Of a stretch of 64,000 nucleotides of DNA, positions 18,675 to 27,854 are shown piece by piece; positions within the stretch are counted from its first letter, which is position 1; each line of letters opens with the position of its first letter. Under the pieces are notes generated by a model. The model did not search any database. It was not told where the DNA came from and worked only from the letters and a program-made list of their open reading frames with translations. This stretch comes from Thermomonas sp. (GTDB lineage Bacteria > Pseudomonadota > Gammaproteobacteria > Xanthomonadales > Xanthomonadaceae): NCBI RefSeq assembly GCF_019104945.1, contig NZ_JAHRWW010000014.1, positions 1-64,000 of the forward strand. The letters run 5' to 3'. Both the position numbers and the translations under genes were made by a program.

Positions 18675-19145
18675 TTAGACAGCGCGTGATGCGCTGTCTT
18701 CCGCGTGCAGCTCCAGCTCATCCAGGCGATCCAAGAGGCGGAACAGCAGCGTGCGTTCCGCCTCGCTCATTTTATCGAGGATGAGTTTTTCAAAGCCCAT
18801 GGCCAATGGCACGATCTGGTCGTAGATCACATAACCTTTTTCTGACAGCCGCAGCACCGAGCGGCGACGGTCGTCTTCGTCGAACTCGCGCAGCAGTCGG
18901 CCGGTTTCTAATAGTTTGGCCACCGCGCGGCTCACCGCCACCTTATCCATCGCGGTGCGCTGCGCCACTTGGTTGGCGGAAAGATCCGGGTAGCGCCCCA
19001 AGATGGCCATCACCCGCCATTCGGTGACACTCAGCGCAAAGCGCTGCGAATACTCGCGCGCAATCGCTTCAGAGGTGCGGTTAGACAGCACGCTGAGGCG
19101 GTAGGGCAGGAAATTTTCGAGTTCCAACGTGGCGCGATTTGACAT
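18675..19145 (-). CDS. MarR-family regulator, probable repressor of tyrosine catabolism
   Basis: A 156-residue winged-helix regulator. The fold is visible as SVTEWRVMAILGRYPDLSA (helices before the wing), AMDKVAVSRAVAKLLETG (recognition helix) and EFDEDDRRRSVLRLSEKG (wing). It is divergent from hpd with an 85-base shared region that contains a palindrome inside the hpd promoter. ATG 19145 is chosen over a TTG at 19187 because the conserved part begins at MSNRATLELENF; no strong ribosome site is seen. A near-identical palindrome lies before the fumarylacetoacetase gene, so this protein may control both tyrosine-degradation loci. Confidence 0.88.
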   Translation of the reverse strand: MSNRATLELENFLPYRLSVLSNRTSEAIAREYSQRFALSVTEWRVMAILGRYPDLSANQVAQRTAMDKVAVSRAVAKLLETGRLLREFDEDDRRRSVLRLSEKGYVIYDQIVPLAMGFEKLILDKMSEAERTLLFRLLDRLDELELHAEDSASRAV

Positions 19146-19172
19146 GGATAAATGATGTTTAAGGACGGGGAC

Positions 19173-19200
19173 TTGAAACAGTTGCAAGTGTAACCATAGA
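19173..19200 (+). promoter_or_regulatory. hpd promoter with MarR-type operator
   Basis: TTGAAA (19173-19178), a 16-base spacer and CATAGA (19195-19200) form a sigma-70-like promoter for hpd. GTTGCAAGTGTAAC at 19181-19194 fits GTTnCAnnTGnAAC exactly and fills the spacer. Its reverse strand, GTTACACTTGCAAC, differs at a single base from the site at 45754-45767. Confidence 0.7.
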
Positions 19201-19230
19201 ATGCAGATTGTTGCCGCTCAGGAGATCCGC

Positions 19231-20316
19231 ATGAACGCAGCCCCTAATCTTGGCATGCAGCCCACCACATTCGACAACCCCATGGGCATTCACGGCTTCG
19301 AGTTTGTCGAATATGCCGCGCCCAAAGGCCAGTCTGAAGCTATGGCCAGCTACCTACGTACGCTGGGGTTTACCGCGATTGCCAAACACCGTAGCCGCGC
19401 CATCACTCTGTTCCGTCAGGGTACGATCAATTTCCTGTTGAATGAAACAGAAAATTCGTTCGCCTCCGATTTTGCCGAAAAACACGGGCAATCGGCATGT
19501 GGGTTTGCCATTCGCTTCAAGAAGCCTACCAGCGAAGTGCTGGCACATGTATTGGCCAATGGGGGGGAGGAGGTCAGCTTCAAGCCCGAAACTGCGGCGG
19601 TGCAAACGCCGGTGATCAAAGGCATTGGCGATTGCATGCTGTATCTGATCGACGATAGCAGCAACGACATCTATACCGATTACGTGCCGCTACCGGGTGT
19701 GGATCAGCACCCAGTGGGCTTTGGCCTGACCTTCATCGATCACCTCACCCACAACCTTTATGTGGGCAATATGCAGAAGTGGTCGGACTATTACGAGAAG
19801 CTGTTCAACTTCCGCGAGATCCGCTATTTCGACATCAAGGGCAGTAAAACCGGCCTGCTGTCGAAGGCCATGACCGCGCCCGACGGCGTGGTGCGTATTC
19901 CGCTGAATGAGTCGTCCGACGACAAGAGCCAAATCAACGAATACCTGCGCGCCTACCACGGCGAGGGCATTCAGCATATCGCGCTGTTCACCGACGATAT
20001 TTATGACTCGGTGGAAAAAATGCACGCGGCGGGGGTGCAGTTCCTCGATACGCCGGACACCTATTTCGATGTGATCGACCTACGCATTCCCGGCCATGGC
20101 GAAGACGTGCCACGGCTGCGTAAAAATTCGATCCTGATCGATGCCGACATGGAAACCAAAAAACGCCTGCTGCTGCAGATCTTCACCCAAAATGCGTTTG
20201 GCCCGATCTTCTTTGAGATCATCCAGCGCAAGGGCAATGAAGGGTTTGGTGAAGGCAACTTCCAGGCCTTGTTCGAATCCATCGAACGCGACCAGATCAA
20301 GCGCGGCGTGCTGTAA
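19231..20316 (+). CDS. hpd: 4-hydroxyphenylpyruvate dioxygenase
   Basis: Converts 4-hydroxyphenylpyruvate to homogentisate, the second step of tyrosine catabolism. It has 361 residues in two vicinal-oxygen-chelate domains, with the iron ligands visible as His in [13 protein letters not shown], His in [12 protein letters not shown] and Glu in [15 protein letters not shown] 19231 follows GGAGA at a good distance; the longer in-frame start at 19201 overlaps the promoter. It lies 20 bases upstream of hmgA and both probably share one transcript. Excess product could be oxidised to pyomelanin. Confidence 0.96.
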   Translation: MNAAPNLGMQPTTFDNPMGIHGFEFVEYAAPKGQSEAMASYLRTLGFTAIAKHRSRAITLFRQGTINFLLNETENSFASDFAEKHGQSACGFAIRFKKPTSEVLAHVLANGGEEVSFKPETAAVQTPVIKGIGDCMLYLIDDSSNDIYTDYVPLPGVDQHPVGFGLTFIDHLTHNLYVGNMQKWSDYYEKLFNFREIRYFDIKGSKTGLLSKAMTAPDGVVRIPLNESSDDKSQINEYLRAYHGEGIQHIALFTDDIYDSVEKMHAAGVQFLDTPDTYFDVIDLRIPGHGEDVPRLRKNSILIDADMETKKRLLLQIFTQNAFGPIFFEIIQRKGNEGFGEGNFQALFESIERDQIKRGVL

Positions 20317-20336
20317 TTTCCCAAAAGGATCAAACG

Positions 20337-21632
20337 ATGCAATCCAACGGCTATCAAACGGGGTTTGGCAATGAGTTTGCCACCGAGGCGCTGCCAGGCA
20401 CGCTGCCGGTGGGGCGCAATTCGCCACAGCATGTCGCGCATGATCTGTACGCGGAACAGCTCACCGGCACCGCGTTCACCGCGCCGCGCTATGCCAACCG
20501 CCGTAGTTGGCTGTACCGCATCCGCCCTGCGGCGGTGCATGGTCGTTTTGAACCGTTTGAACAGCCGCGTTTTCATAACGACTTTGGCACTGGCCCGGTC
20601 ACGCCCGAAAAGCTGCGCTGGAGCCCGCTGCCCATGCCCGAGCAGCCGGCAGACTTCATCGAAGGCTTGTTCACCGTGGGCGGCAACGGTGGCCCGGCGG
20701 CGGCGAGTGGTGTTGGCATTCATGTGTATGCGGCCAACCGCGATATGCACGAGCGCTTCTTCTGCAATGCCGACGGTGAATTTCTGATCGTGCCGCAACA
20801 AGGCCGCCTGCATATTGAAACCGAGCTGGGCGTGCTGGATGTGGAGCCGCAGGAAATCGCGGTAATCCCGCGCGGGATTCGCTACCGCGTCACCCTGCCC
20901 GATGGACAGGCGCTCGGCTACGTTTGCGAAAACTTCGGCGCGCTACTGCGCCTGCCCGACCTTGGCCCCATTGGCAGCAACTGCCTTGCCAACCCACGCG
21001 ATTTTCACTACCCCAATGCGGCCTATGAAGATGTGGATGGCCAATTTGAACTGCTGACCAAATTCCAAGGGGGGCTGTGGCGCAGCGACATTGGCCATTC
21101 GCCGCTGGATGTGGTGGCGTGGCACGGCAACTACGCGCCGTACAAATACGACCTGCGCCGCTTCAACGTGCTTGGCTCAATTAGTTTTGACCACCCCGAT
21201 CCGTCGATCTTCCTCGTGCTGCATTCGCCCAGCGATACGCCCGGCACCAGCAATGTGGATTTTGCGATCTTCCCGCCGCGGATTTTGGCGATGCAAGACA
21301 CCTTCCGCCCGGCGTGGTTCCATCGCAATGTGGCCAGCGAGTTTATGGGACTGGTGCACGGCATTTACGACGCCAAGGCCGAAGGCTTCCTGCCCGGCGG
21401 CTGTTCGCTGCACAACTGCATGACCGGCCACGGCCCGGATGCCGCTACTTTCGAGAAAGCCAGCGCGGTAGACACCAGCAAGCCGGACTATGTGAAAGAT
21501 ACAATGGCGATCATGTTTGAAACGCGTGCGGTCATTCGCCCTGTGGCGCAGGCGTTAGACGCGTCGCACCGGCAGATGGATTACCCAAACGTGTGGATGG
21601 GGCTGCGCAGGCGCTTTACACCCGGCGCGTAA
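20337..21632 (+). CDS. hmgA: Homogentisate 1,2-dioxygenase
   Basis: Opens the homogentisate ring to maleylacetoacetate; 431 residues, normal length. Recognised from [19 protein letters not shown] at the N-terminus, the [17 protein letters not shown] block, and the C-terminal catalytic region with [20 protein letters not shown] and [13 protein letters not shown]. The ribosome site AAAAGGA lies 8 bases before the ATG. The following two enzymes of the pathway are encoded 25 kb away (45793-47514). Confidence 0.97.
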   Translation: MQSNGYQTGFGNEFATEALPGTLPVGRNSPQHVAHDLYAEQLTGTAFTAPRYANRRSWLYRIRPAAVHGRFEPFEQPRFHNDFGTGPVTPEKLRWSPLPMPEQPADFIEGLFTVGGNGGPAAASGVGIHVYAANRDMHERFFCNADGEFLIVPQQGRLHIETELGVLDVEPQEIAVIPRGIRYRVTLPDGQALGYVCENFGALLRLPDLGPIGSNCLANPRDFHYPNAAYEDVDGQFELLTKFQGGLWRSDIGHSPLDVVAWHGNYAPYKYDLRRFNVLGSISFDHPDPSIFLVLHSPSDTPGTSNVDFAIFPPRILAMQDTFRPAWFHRNVASEFMGLVHGIYDAKAEGFLPGGCSLHNCMTGHGPDAATFEKASAVDTSKPDYVKDTMAIMFETRAVIRPVAQALDASHRQMDYPNVWMGLRRRFTPGA

Positions 21633-21654
21633 CCTTCTGTACAAGTGGAGTCGT

Positions 21655-21660
21655 TATAAT
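21655..21660 (+). promoter_or_regulatory. -10 box immediately before nhaA
   Basis: Perfect TATAAT whose expected transcript start (about 21667) falls on or just before the nhaA ATG at 21669. There is no Shine-Dalgarno sequence between, so the mRNA may be leaderless. No strong -35 is visible. Confidence 0.55.
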
Positions 21661-21668
21661 CGGGCGTA

Positions 21669-22886
21669 ATGAATAGTTCCCCGAGCGTTTTAGCGCGCGC
21701 TGAGCGTTTTTTCAGCGCCTTTTTTCGAATGCAGTCAGCCAGTGGTGTTTTGCTGATCGCAGCTTCGATATTGGCGATGATCGCTGCCAATTCATCACTG
21801 GCCGAAACTTATGTCGCGCTACGCGATACGCCGGTGGGTAGCGGCACGTGGGCAAAGTCACTGCATTGGTGGGTCAATGACGTACTGATGGTGATCTTCT
21901 TCCTGCTGGTTTCGCTCGAGATCAAGCGCGAAGTGGTGTCCGGCCAATTGTCCGACCGTGATCAGCTGATGTTGCCGGTGGTGTGTGCGTTTGCAGGTGT
22001 CGCCGTGCCAGCGCTGCTGTTTACCGCGCTCAACTACGGCAACCCCGAGACCATGCGCGGCTGGGCCATTCCCACGGCCACCGATATTGCTTTTGCGCTG
22101 GGGGTGCTGGGGCTGCTCGGCAAGCGCGTGCCACTGGGAATGACGCTGTTGCTCTCCACCATCGCTGTGGTGGATGACTTGATCGCCATTGTCATCATCG
22201 CCTTCTTTTATTCGCAGGGTCTGCATTGGGGCATGCTGCTGGGTGCAGCCGTGGTGGCCTTAATCATGCTGGCTCTGAATCGGCGCAAAGTCACCTCACT
22301 GGTGCCGTATCTGCTGCTGGGCGTGCTGCTGTGGTTCTTCGTACTGAAATCGGGCGTGCATGCGACGGTGGCGGGCGTGATCACCGGCTTGATGATTCCG
22401 CACGTGGACAAAACCAACGCTATTGACGATGCGGTAGAGCATTCGCCACTGGAGACACTGGAGCACGCGCTGCACCCTTGGGTGGGCTTCGGAATTCTGC
22501 CGCTGTTTGCCTTTGTCAATGCGGGGTTGGCGCTGGCAGGGCTGCGCGCCGAACATTTGATGGCGCTGCTCCCGGCCGGTATTTCGCTTGGGTTGGTACT
22601 CGGCAAGCCGGTGGGCATTGTGGGGGCGGCCATGGCCATGCGCGCGCTGGGGTTTGCGCGCTTCCCGCAAGGTATGGATCTGCGCAGCATGCTGGGCATG
22701 GGCATGCTGTGCGGCATCGGTTTTACGATGAGTTTGTTCGTATCGTCGCTGGCGTTTGCCCAGCAGCCGTTGGAATTTACCGAAAGCGTGCTGGGTGTGC
22801 TGGGTGGGTCACTGGTGGCTGCGGTGCTTGGCATGTTGTGGCTGTCGTGGACATTGCCGAAGACGCCTACAGTTGCGCGCCCCTAG
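21669..22886 (+). CDS. nhaA: Na+/H+ antiporter NhaA
   Basis: Inner-membrane electrogenic antiporter that exports Na+ in exchange for protons; 405 residues, slightly longer than E. coli NhaA (388). Multiple hydrophobic helices are obvious. The ion-binding pair of aspartates lies in STIAVVDDLIAIVIIAFFYS, and PTATDIAFALGVLGLLGKRV is the conserved helix-IV region. The gene converges with the universal stress gene with only 2 bases between the stop codons. Confidence 0.96.
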   Translation: MNSSPSVLARAERFFSAFFRMQSASGVLLIAASILAMIAANSSLAETYVALRDTPVGSGTWAKSLHWWVNDVLMVIFFLLVSLEIKREVVSGQLSDRDQLMLPVVCAFAGVAVPALLFTALNYGNPETMRGWAIPTATDIAFALGVLGLLGKRVPLGMTLLLSTIAVVDDLIAIVIIAFFYSQGLHWGMLLGAAVVALIMLALNRRKVTSLVPYLLLGVLLWFFVLKSGVHATVAGVITGLMIPHVDKTNAIDDAVEHSPLETLEHALHPWVGFGILPLFAFVNAGLALAGLRAEHLMALLPAGISLGLVLGKPVGIVGAAMAMRALGFARFPQGMDLRSMLGMGMLCGIGFTMSLFVSSLAFAQQPLEFTESVLGVLGGSLVAAVLGMLWLSWTLPKTPTVARP

Positions 22887-22888
22887 GC

Positions 22889-23785
22889 TTAGCTGCGCTG
22901 CGGGCGCACGATCAATAGGTCGGTACTGACCGTTTCCAGCAGGCGCTCGGCCACGCTGCCCATCAGCTTATCCATCAAGGCGGTACGGCCATGCGAAGCG
23001 ATCACGGTTAGGTCGGTGGGGGTTTCGCGTGCGTGTTCGCGCAGTAGCCGCACGGGGCCGCCGGCGCGAATGGCACTGGTCCAGCCGCTGTCGGCTTGGT
23101 CTAAAGTCGAGGCAAGGTAATCGCTAGCTTGCTGCTTGGCTTGCTGCTGCAGTACGGAAAGTGCCTGCTCACGGGGCGCGTCGTTTAGCGCAAGCGTGGC
23201 GAGGGGGATGGTGTAACCGTGCAGCAGCGTGCGCCGCGTGGCATCTGCAAACCAACGGGAGCATAGGCGCAGCGCATCGCTGGCGTCTTTCGAATAATCG
23301 CTGGCAAGGGTGATTTGTTGGTACGGTGCGCGCACGCGCTGATTGACCGCAAGTACCGGCACTGAGGCGTGGCGCGCCAGCCAGCGCAAAGTCGAGCCGG
23401 GGTCCATCCGCATCACTGCTTCGCTGCGCGAATTGCCGGTAATGATTAATCCACAGCCATGGCGCTGAGCAGTTTCCGCGGCCACCGGCCCCGGAAAGCC
23501 AATTTCCACCACCACGTCCACCGGAACACCCGCATCTGCAAAGACCTCGCGTGCCTGTTGCAGTAACAGGTCCTTCGGTGAAGGCGCCGCTGCGTGCGCG
23601 TCGTCGGCCTCTTCTTGCGCGGCATTGGGGCGAGCGAGTAGAACGTCATGCGACATCGCAACCGCTACCACCAGCTTGGCCTGCCAGTACTGAGCCAGTT
23701 GAATGGCGCGCGCCTGCGCACGGTCCGAACGCGCCGAGAGGTCGGTGGCAAGAAGAATGGCAGAGGGCTTGGCGGGGAAGTCCAT
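22889..23785 (-). CDS. Tandem universal stress protein (UspA family)
   Basis: A 298-residue cytoplasmic protein with two Usp domains: the first starts SAILLATDLSARSDRAQARA; the second starts about residue 160 with YQQITLASDYSKDASDALRL and ends with VIASHGRTALMDKLMGSVAE, the G-x2-G-x9-G(S/T)-like ATP loop of this family. Two-domain Usp proteins respond to stress or stasis; the ligand cannot be told here. ATG 23785 is preferred because Usp domains begin there; an in-frame ATG at 23836 is possible and neither start has a clear ribosome site. Confidence 0.87.
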   Translation of the reverse strand: MDFPAKPSAILLATDLSARSDRAQARAIQLAQYWQAKLVVAVAMSHDVLLARPNAAQEEADDAHAAAPSPKDLLLQQAREVFADAGVPVDVVVEIGFPGPVAAETAQRHGCGLIITGNSRSEAVMRMDPGSTLRWLARHASVPVLAVNQRVRAPYQQITLASDYSKDASDALRLCSRWFADATRRTLLHGYTIPLATLALNDAPREQALSVLQQQAKQQASDYLASTLDQADSGWTSAIRAGGPVRLLREHARETPTDLTVIASHGRTALMDKLMGSVAERLLETVSTDLLIVRPQRS

Positions 23786-23942
23786 GTAGAGCAGGCACTG
23801 TTGAGGGTAGGGGCCAGTGTAGCTTGCTTGTGTCATTGGTTGGAGATCGGGAATTGTTAGCGGGCGCTTAACATTTCGTGCGACCTGTGCTAAAAGTCAC
23901 TTGTGCTTTCAGGGGGCACTTAAGAGGTCAGCAAGTGCTCAG

Positions 23943-23959
23943 TTTGCATAGTGTGCAAA
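23943..23959. promoter_or_regulatory. Inverted repeat upstream of the second TonB receptor
   Basis: TTTGCA, 5 bases, TGCAAA, located 55 bases before the receptor start. A similar TTTGCA/TGCAAA pair with a 4-base spacer occurs at 33331-33346. It could be an operator or a small hairpin; no regulator can be assigned. Confidence 0.35.
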
Positions 23960-24013
23960 ACACGGACTGTTGTTCTTCATCATTCCTAATCAGTAACTGG
24001 GGAGTTACATCAA

Positions 24014-26917
24014 ATGAAATCGAATAGATTGCGTGATGCGATCATGGCTGTCTTGATCGGCAGCATTGGCTTTATGGGTACGGCTGCTGCACAGCAGGCG
24101 GATACGAAAGAAACCGCAAGCCAAGAAGCCGCTAGCCAAGCGAAGACGCTCGATACGATCACGGTGACCGGGTCGCGCATCAAGAGCCAAACATTCACGG
24201 CGTCCAGTCCCATCACGGAAGTGAACGCGGAAGAGTTCAAGGTTTACGGTGCTACCACTGTTGAAGATTTGGTCAACCAGTATCCGCAGATCGACCTGAG
24301 CTTCGACAACTTCGCAAATAACGGATCCTACGGTCACGCGACCATTTCGATGCGCGGCCTGGGTCCGGAACGTACCTTGACCTTGGTCAACGGCCGCCGT
24401 TTACCGGCCAGCCGCAACGAAGTGACCGACCCGTCGATTATCCCGGCGGCGGCGATCAAACGAGTGGACATCCTGTCGGGCGGTGCCTCGGCAGTGTACG
24501 GCGCGGACGCCGTGGCGGGTGTGGTCAACTTTATTTTGGATGACAAGTTCGAAGGCGTGAGCCTCAACTACGGCTACTCCGCGTACCAGCACAATAACGA
24601 CAATAAGGAAATTCAAGCGCTTAATGATGCGCGCGGCTTCCCTTACCCAACCGGCAACTCCGGCTTTGACGGCATCAGCCGTAGCGCCGATTTGGTGATT
24701 GGCGGCAGCTTTGCCGACAATAAGGGTCACGCAATGGGGTGGCTGACGTGGCGCGAGAACGATGCGCTGTACCAAGGGCAGCGCGACTACTCCGCTTGCG
24801 CGGTGTGGTTCGATACCCCCGCTTGCGGTGGTTCCGGTACAGCCGATCCGGGGCGCTTTACGGTGGCCCAGTACGCCAATGGTGCGGTGGTTCCGTGGGC
24901 ACAAAAGGATAAGAACGCCAACTACATCTACAGTGGCGGTCAGTACGTTAACGGCACCTACGTATATAACTACGCACCGATCAACTTCTATCAACGCCCT
25001 GATAAGCGCATGACCGCAGGCCTGATGGCTAGCTATGAAGTCAACGAGCACTTCACCCCGTATATCGAAGCGATGTTCCTTGAGCGCACGTCGGATATGC
25101 AGATTGCTGAATCTGGTGCCTTTGGTATGCCGATCGTGGTGGACTGCACCAATCCGCTGATTGGCACACTGTGTGCCGATGCTGGTGTGACCACCGCGCA
25201 AACCCGCATTACCATGTGGAAGCGTAACGTGGAAGGTGGCCCGCGCGCGCATCGCTCCGAGGACAGCACCAGCCGCATCACGGCCGGTGTCCGCGGCTAC
25301 ATTCTCGATTCGTCGTGGAGTTACGACGCTTCGGCGGTGTTTGGCCGGACTTCGACTGTTGATATTGGTAACAACGACTTCCTGAACACCCGTATCGCTG
25401 CTGCCGCAACGGGTTGTAACGATCCTGTTTATGGCACCTTCCCGGGCTGCCAACTGTGGAATATCTGGACCGATAGCATTACTCCGGAAGCTGCGGCTGC
25501 GATGGCGGGCACCAGCTTTAGTATTTACAAGACCACGTATCGGGCACTGTCTGCCGAAGTCAATGGTTATCTTGGCTGGGGCTTCCCGAGCGCTGATGGT
25601 GAAGAGATCGGCCTAGCTGTGGGTATGGAGCGTCGCGACTACTCCTACACCACCGAATATGACGGTGACTCGCGTGCCGGCAACTTTGCCGGTGCCGGTG
25701 CTGCGGACCTGCCTGTGGATGCACGCAATACGGTGACCGACTTCTTCCTCGAAGCGGCATTGCCGGTTTATGTGGGTGAAGGGCTGTTCAATCGTCTTGA
25801 CGCTTCGCTGGGTTATCGCTACTCAGACGACGACACCTCAGGCACCTATGACACCTATAAAATGGGTCTGAGCAGTGCGCTTTGGGACAATAAGCTGTTG
25901 CTGCGCGCCGGTTATAACCGCGCCGTGCGTGCTCCTGGGCTGAATGATATGTACTACCCGCAGCGTATCGCCCTAAGCGGTAGTGGTACTGATCTTTGCG
26001 CTGGTCCGGCCCCGACCTACACAGCGGCTCAGTGCGCCCTGACGGGCGTTCCGACCTCGATGTACGGTCTTGTGCCGAAAAGCACGGCGAACCAGTACAA
26101 CGTCAGGACGGGCGGCAACCCAAGCCTGAAGCCGGAAGTGGCCGATACCTACACACTCGGTTTCGCCGTTGAGCCGATCAAGGACTTGAACCTGTCGTTG
26201 GACTGGTACAACGTCAAGGTCGAAGGTGCGATCGCAGGTATTGGTTACAACACCATCCAGATCCTGTGCATGGAGCAAAGCCTGTACTGCGACCGAATCC
26301 ATCGCGATGCTCGCTCGGGTCAGTATGACCTGTGGGTGGGCTTGGCTTCGGATCCGGGCACCGGTCACGTCAACAACCTCGCCGGTAACCTCGGTGTGTA
26401 CAAACGCTCCGGTCTTGATTTTTCGGCAGCTTATTCTTTCGATCTCGGTCCGGGTCGTTTGAATACCAGTTTGGCGGGTAACTTCATTCTGAAGGACTTC
26501 ACCCAGACACTGTCCAGTGCACCGAGCACGGCTTACGACTGTAAGGGCTTGGTCAATGACACCTATATGTGCCAATCACCCAAGTGGCGCCATATCGCCT
26601 CGGCGCGTTACTCGTGGGGGCGCTACACCGCAGGCCTGCGCTGGCGCCATATCGCCAGCATGGACTACAAGGACGTAGATGGCACCCAGTTGTCGGATGT
26701 CATTTGGCTTGGGAAGGGCGTGCCTTCGTTCAACTACATCGATCTGAGCGGCAGCGTGAATGTTGGGCCGGCGGTGGTGAACTTTGGCGTGAACAACGTG
26801 TTCGACAAAGAGCCGCCTTTCGTCGGTGACAGCGGTCTTGCCGCCAACGCCAACGCCTTGGGCGGATACGACCAAGTGGGTCGTTATATCTTCGGTAGCA
26901 TTACGCTGAAGTTCTGA
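24014..26917 (+). CDS. TonB-dependent outer-membrane receptor
   Basis: A 967-residue receptor with a signal peptide (VLIGSIGFMGTAAAQ), a plug domain (ITVTGSRIKSQTFTASSPIT, LVNGRRLPASRNEVTDPS, GASAVYGADAVAGVVNFIL) and a C-terminal barrel ending in Phe (YIFGSITLKF). A GGGGAG ribosome site precedes the ATG. It is a single-gene unit with a strong terminator. Paired cysteines in extracellular-loop regions (for example ACAVWFDTPACGG) suggest disulphide-stabilised loops. The nearby minus-strand TPR-hydroxylase gene is a frequent companion of such receptors in this group. Substrate unknown. Confidence 0.92.
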   Translation: MKSNRLRDAIMAVLIGSIGFMGTAAAQQADTKETASQEAASQAKTLDTITVTGSRIKSQTFTASSPITEVNAEEFKVYGATTVEDLVNQYPQIDLSFDNFANNGSYGHATISMRGLGPERTLTLVNGRRLPASRNEVTDPSIIPAAAIKRVDILSGGASAVYGADAVAGVVNFILDDKFEGVSLNYGYSAYQHNNDNKEIQALNDARGFPYPTGNSGFDGISRSADLVIGGSFADNKGHAMGWLTWRENDALYQGQRDYSACAVWFDTPACGGSGTADPGRFTVAQYANGAVVPWAQKDKNANYIYSGGQYVNGTYVYNYAPINFYQRPDKRMTAGLMASYEVNEHFTPYIEAMFLERTSDMQIAESGAFGMPIVVDCTNPLIGTLCADAGVTTAQTRITMWKRNVEGGPRAHRSEDSTSRITAGVRGYILDSSWSYDASAVFGRTSTVDIGNNDFLNTRIAAAATGCNDPVYGTFPGCQLWNIWTDSITPEAAAAMAGTSFSIYKTTYRALSAEVNGYLGWGFPSADGEEIGLAVGMERRDYSYTTEYDGDSRAGNFAGAGAADLPVDARNTVTDFFLEAALPVYVGEGLFNRLDASLGYRYSDDDTSGTYDTYKMGLSSALWDNKLLLRAGYNRAVRAPGLNDMYYPQRIALSGSGTDLCAGPAPTYTAAQCALTGVPTSMYGLVPKSTANQYNVRTGGNPSLKPEVADTYTLGFAVEPIKDLNLSLDWYNVKVEGAIAGIGYNTIQILCMEQSLYCDRIHRDARSGQYDLWVGLASDPGTGHVNNLAGNLGVYKRSGLDFSAAYSFDLGPGRLNTSLAGNFILKDFTQTLSSAPSTAYDCKGLVNDTYMCQSPKWRHIASARYSWGRYTAGLRWRHIASMDYKDVDGTQLSDVIWLGKGVPSFNYIDLSGSVNVGPAVVNFGVNNVFDKEPPFVGDSGLAANANALGGYDQVGRYIFGSITLKF

Positions 26918-26946
26918 TCAACGCGGTAATTGTTTTAATGTAGAAA

Positions 26947-26979
26947 AAGGCGGCGGGTTTCGACCCGCCGCCTTCTTTT
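26947..26979 (+). terminator. Strong intrinsic terminator after TonB receptor 2
   Basis: Perfect 12-bp stem AAGGCGGCGGGT (26947-26958 with 26963-26974), TTCG loop, then CTTTT. It also faces the minus-strand genes that end at 27000. Confidence 0.88.
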
Positions 26980-26999
26980 GTAGCGGCCTTTCGGCTAAT

Positions 27000-27284
27000 T
27001 CAACCGCCTTGCCCATCTTTGGGTATCGGCTTGCTGTCCATCTCACGCTTAAGCTCCTTACCCGCTCTTTCGCGGGCCTCCCATTGCTCTGGCGTCAAGC
27101 ACACGCGTTTCTTCATGCGGCTGCCGGTGACCTCTTCGGATTGGCAGACCTTGCCGTTTTGTTTATCGGGTTTGCTGGGCTCGTGCTGTTCTGCTGCTTG
27201 CGGCATAGCGTGTGCGGTTCCAAGTGACAACAGCGCGGTGATTACTGCGGCCAACAAGATGCGATAGCTGGGTTGAATAGACAT
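27000..27284 (-). CDS. Small secreted protein with conserved C-x-n-TGSRM-x-n-C-x-T motif
   Basis: A 94-residue protein with a signal peptide (ILLAAVITALLSLGTAHA) followed by a polar, Lys/Glu-rich domain with two cysteines in KVCQSEEVTGSRMKKRVCLT, then EQWEARERAGKELKREMDS. Short exported proteins with this cysteine-TGSR-cysteine pattern occur in xanthomonads and sphingomonads; no function is known to me. ATG 27284 is preceded by AAGGAT; a longer in-frame start at 27344 lacks this. It lies 78 bases downstream of another small secreted protein on the same strand. Confidence 0.75.
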   Translation of the reverse strand: MSIQPSYRILLAAVITALLSLGTAHAMPQAAEQHEPSKPDKQNGKVCQSEEVTGSRMKKRVCLTPEQWEARERAGKELKREMDSKPIPKDGQGG

Positions 27285-27362
27285 GGTTGAATCCTTAGAG
27301 ACATTGAGTGATAGGGCCGGTGCGGCGTATGTCGCGTTGCGCACGCAATCATCCCCATGTGG

Positions 27363-27818
27363 TTACCGTATGCGACGTACTCGTAACGTCACGCCGCTGG
27401 GGGTAACCAAGACATAGCCGGAAAGAAGGCCTTTACGCACCTCTACAGGGTCACCTGGCTTCACATGGCCGCCGCTGCTTGACTCTGTCATCGTCCAAAC
27501 CTGCCCGTTTTCAAGATTGAAACTGCGCTGCCCGCCGCTGGCATAGTCAACCGTGGTGATCCGGCTCTCGACATGTTCTGGAGAGGCAGATTGGCTTGGA
27601 GTGAGTGCAGCATCTCGCGGCTTATCTAAGCCAAAAGAGGCGCGTGCCTTGGCCTTTGCGGCTTCGATCACTTCAGGTGGTGGTGGATATGCCTTGTCGT
27701 AGCAGGCCAGTCGCGCAGCAGGTTCGGGCACGTTGGCGCAGTGATGAGGTGCCTGCTGTGCAGCAAGCGGAAGCGCGAATAGTGTGAGAAGCGAAGGTAT
27801 AAGGAAGCGCATCATCAT
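27363..27818 (-). CDS. Periplasmic conserved hypothetical protein
   Basis: A 151-residue protein with a signal peptide (MMMRFLIPSLLTLFALPLAA). A short conserved cysteine block, HCANVPEPAARLACYDKAYP, resembles the C-x-n-ARLxCYD motif seen at the start of several proteobacterial periplasmic proteins. The C-terminal half (SFNLENGQVWTMTESSS, GLLSGYVLVTPSGVTLRVRR) looks like a small beta-domain. Three consecutive ATG codons (27818, 27815, 27812) are possible starts. Function not recognised. Confidence 0.75.
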   Translation of the reverse strand: MMMRFLIPSLLTLFALPLAAQQAPHHCANVPEPAARLACYDKAYPPPPEVIEAAKAKARASFGLDKPRDAALTPSQSASPEHVESRITTVDYASGGQRSFNLENGQVWTMTESSSGGHVKPGDPVEVRKGLLSGYVLVTPSGVTLRVRRIR

Positions 27819-27854
27819 TATCCGTTCGGTGAATTAGCAGATTGCCCTGTCGGA

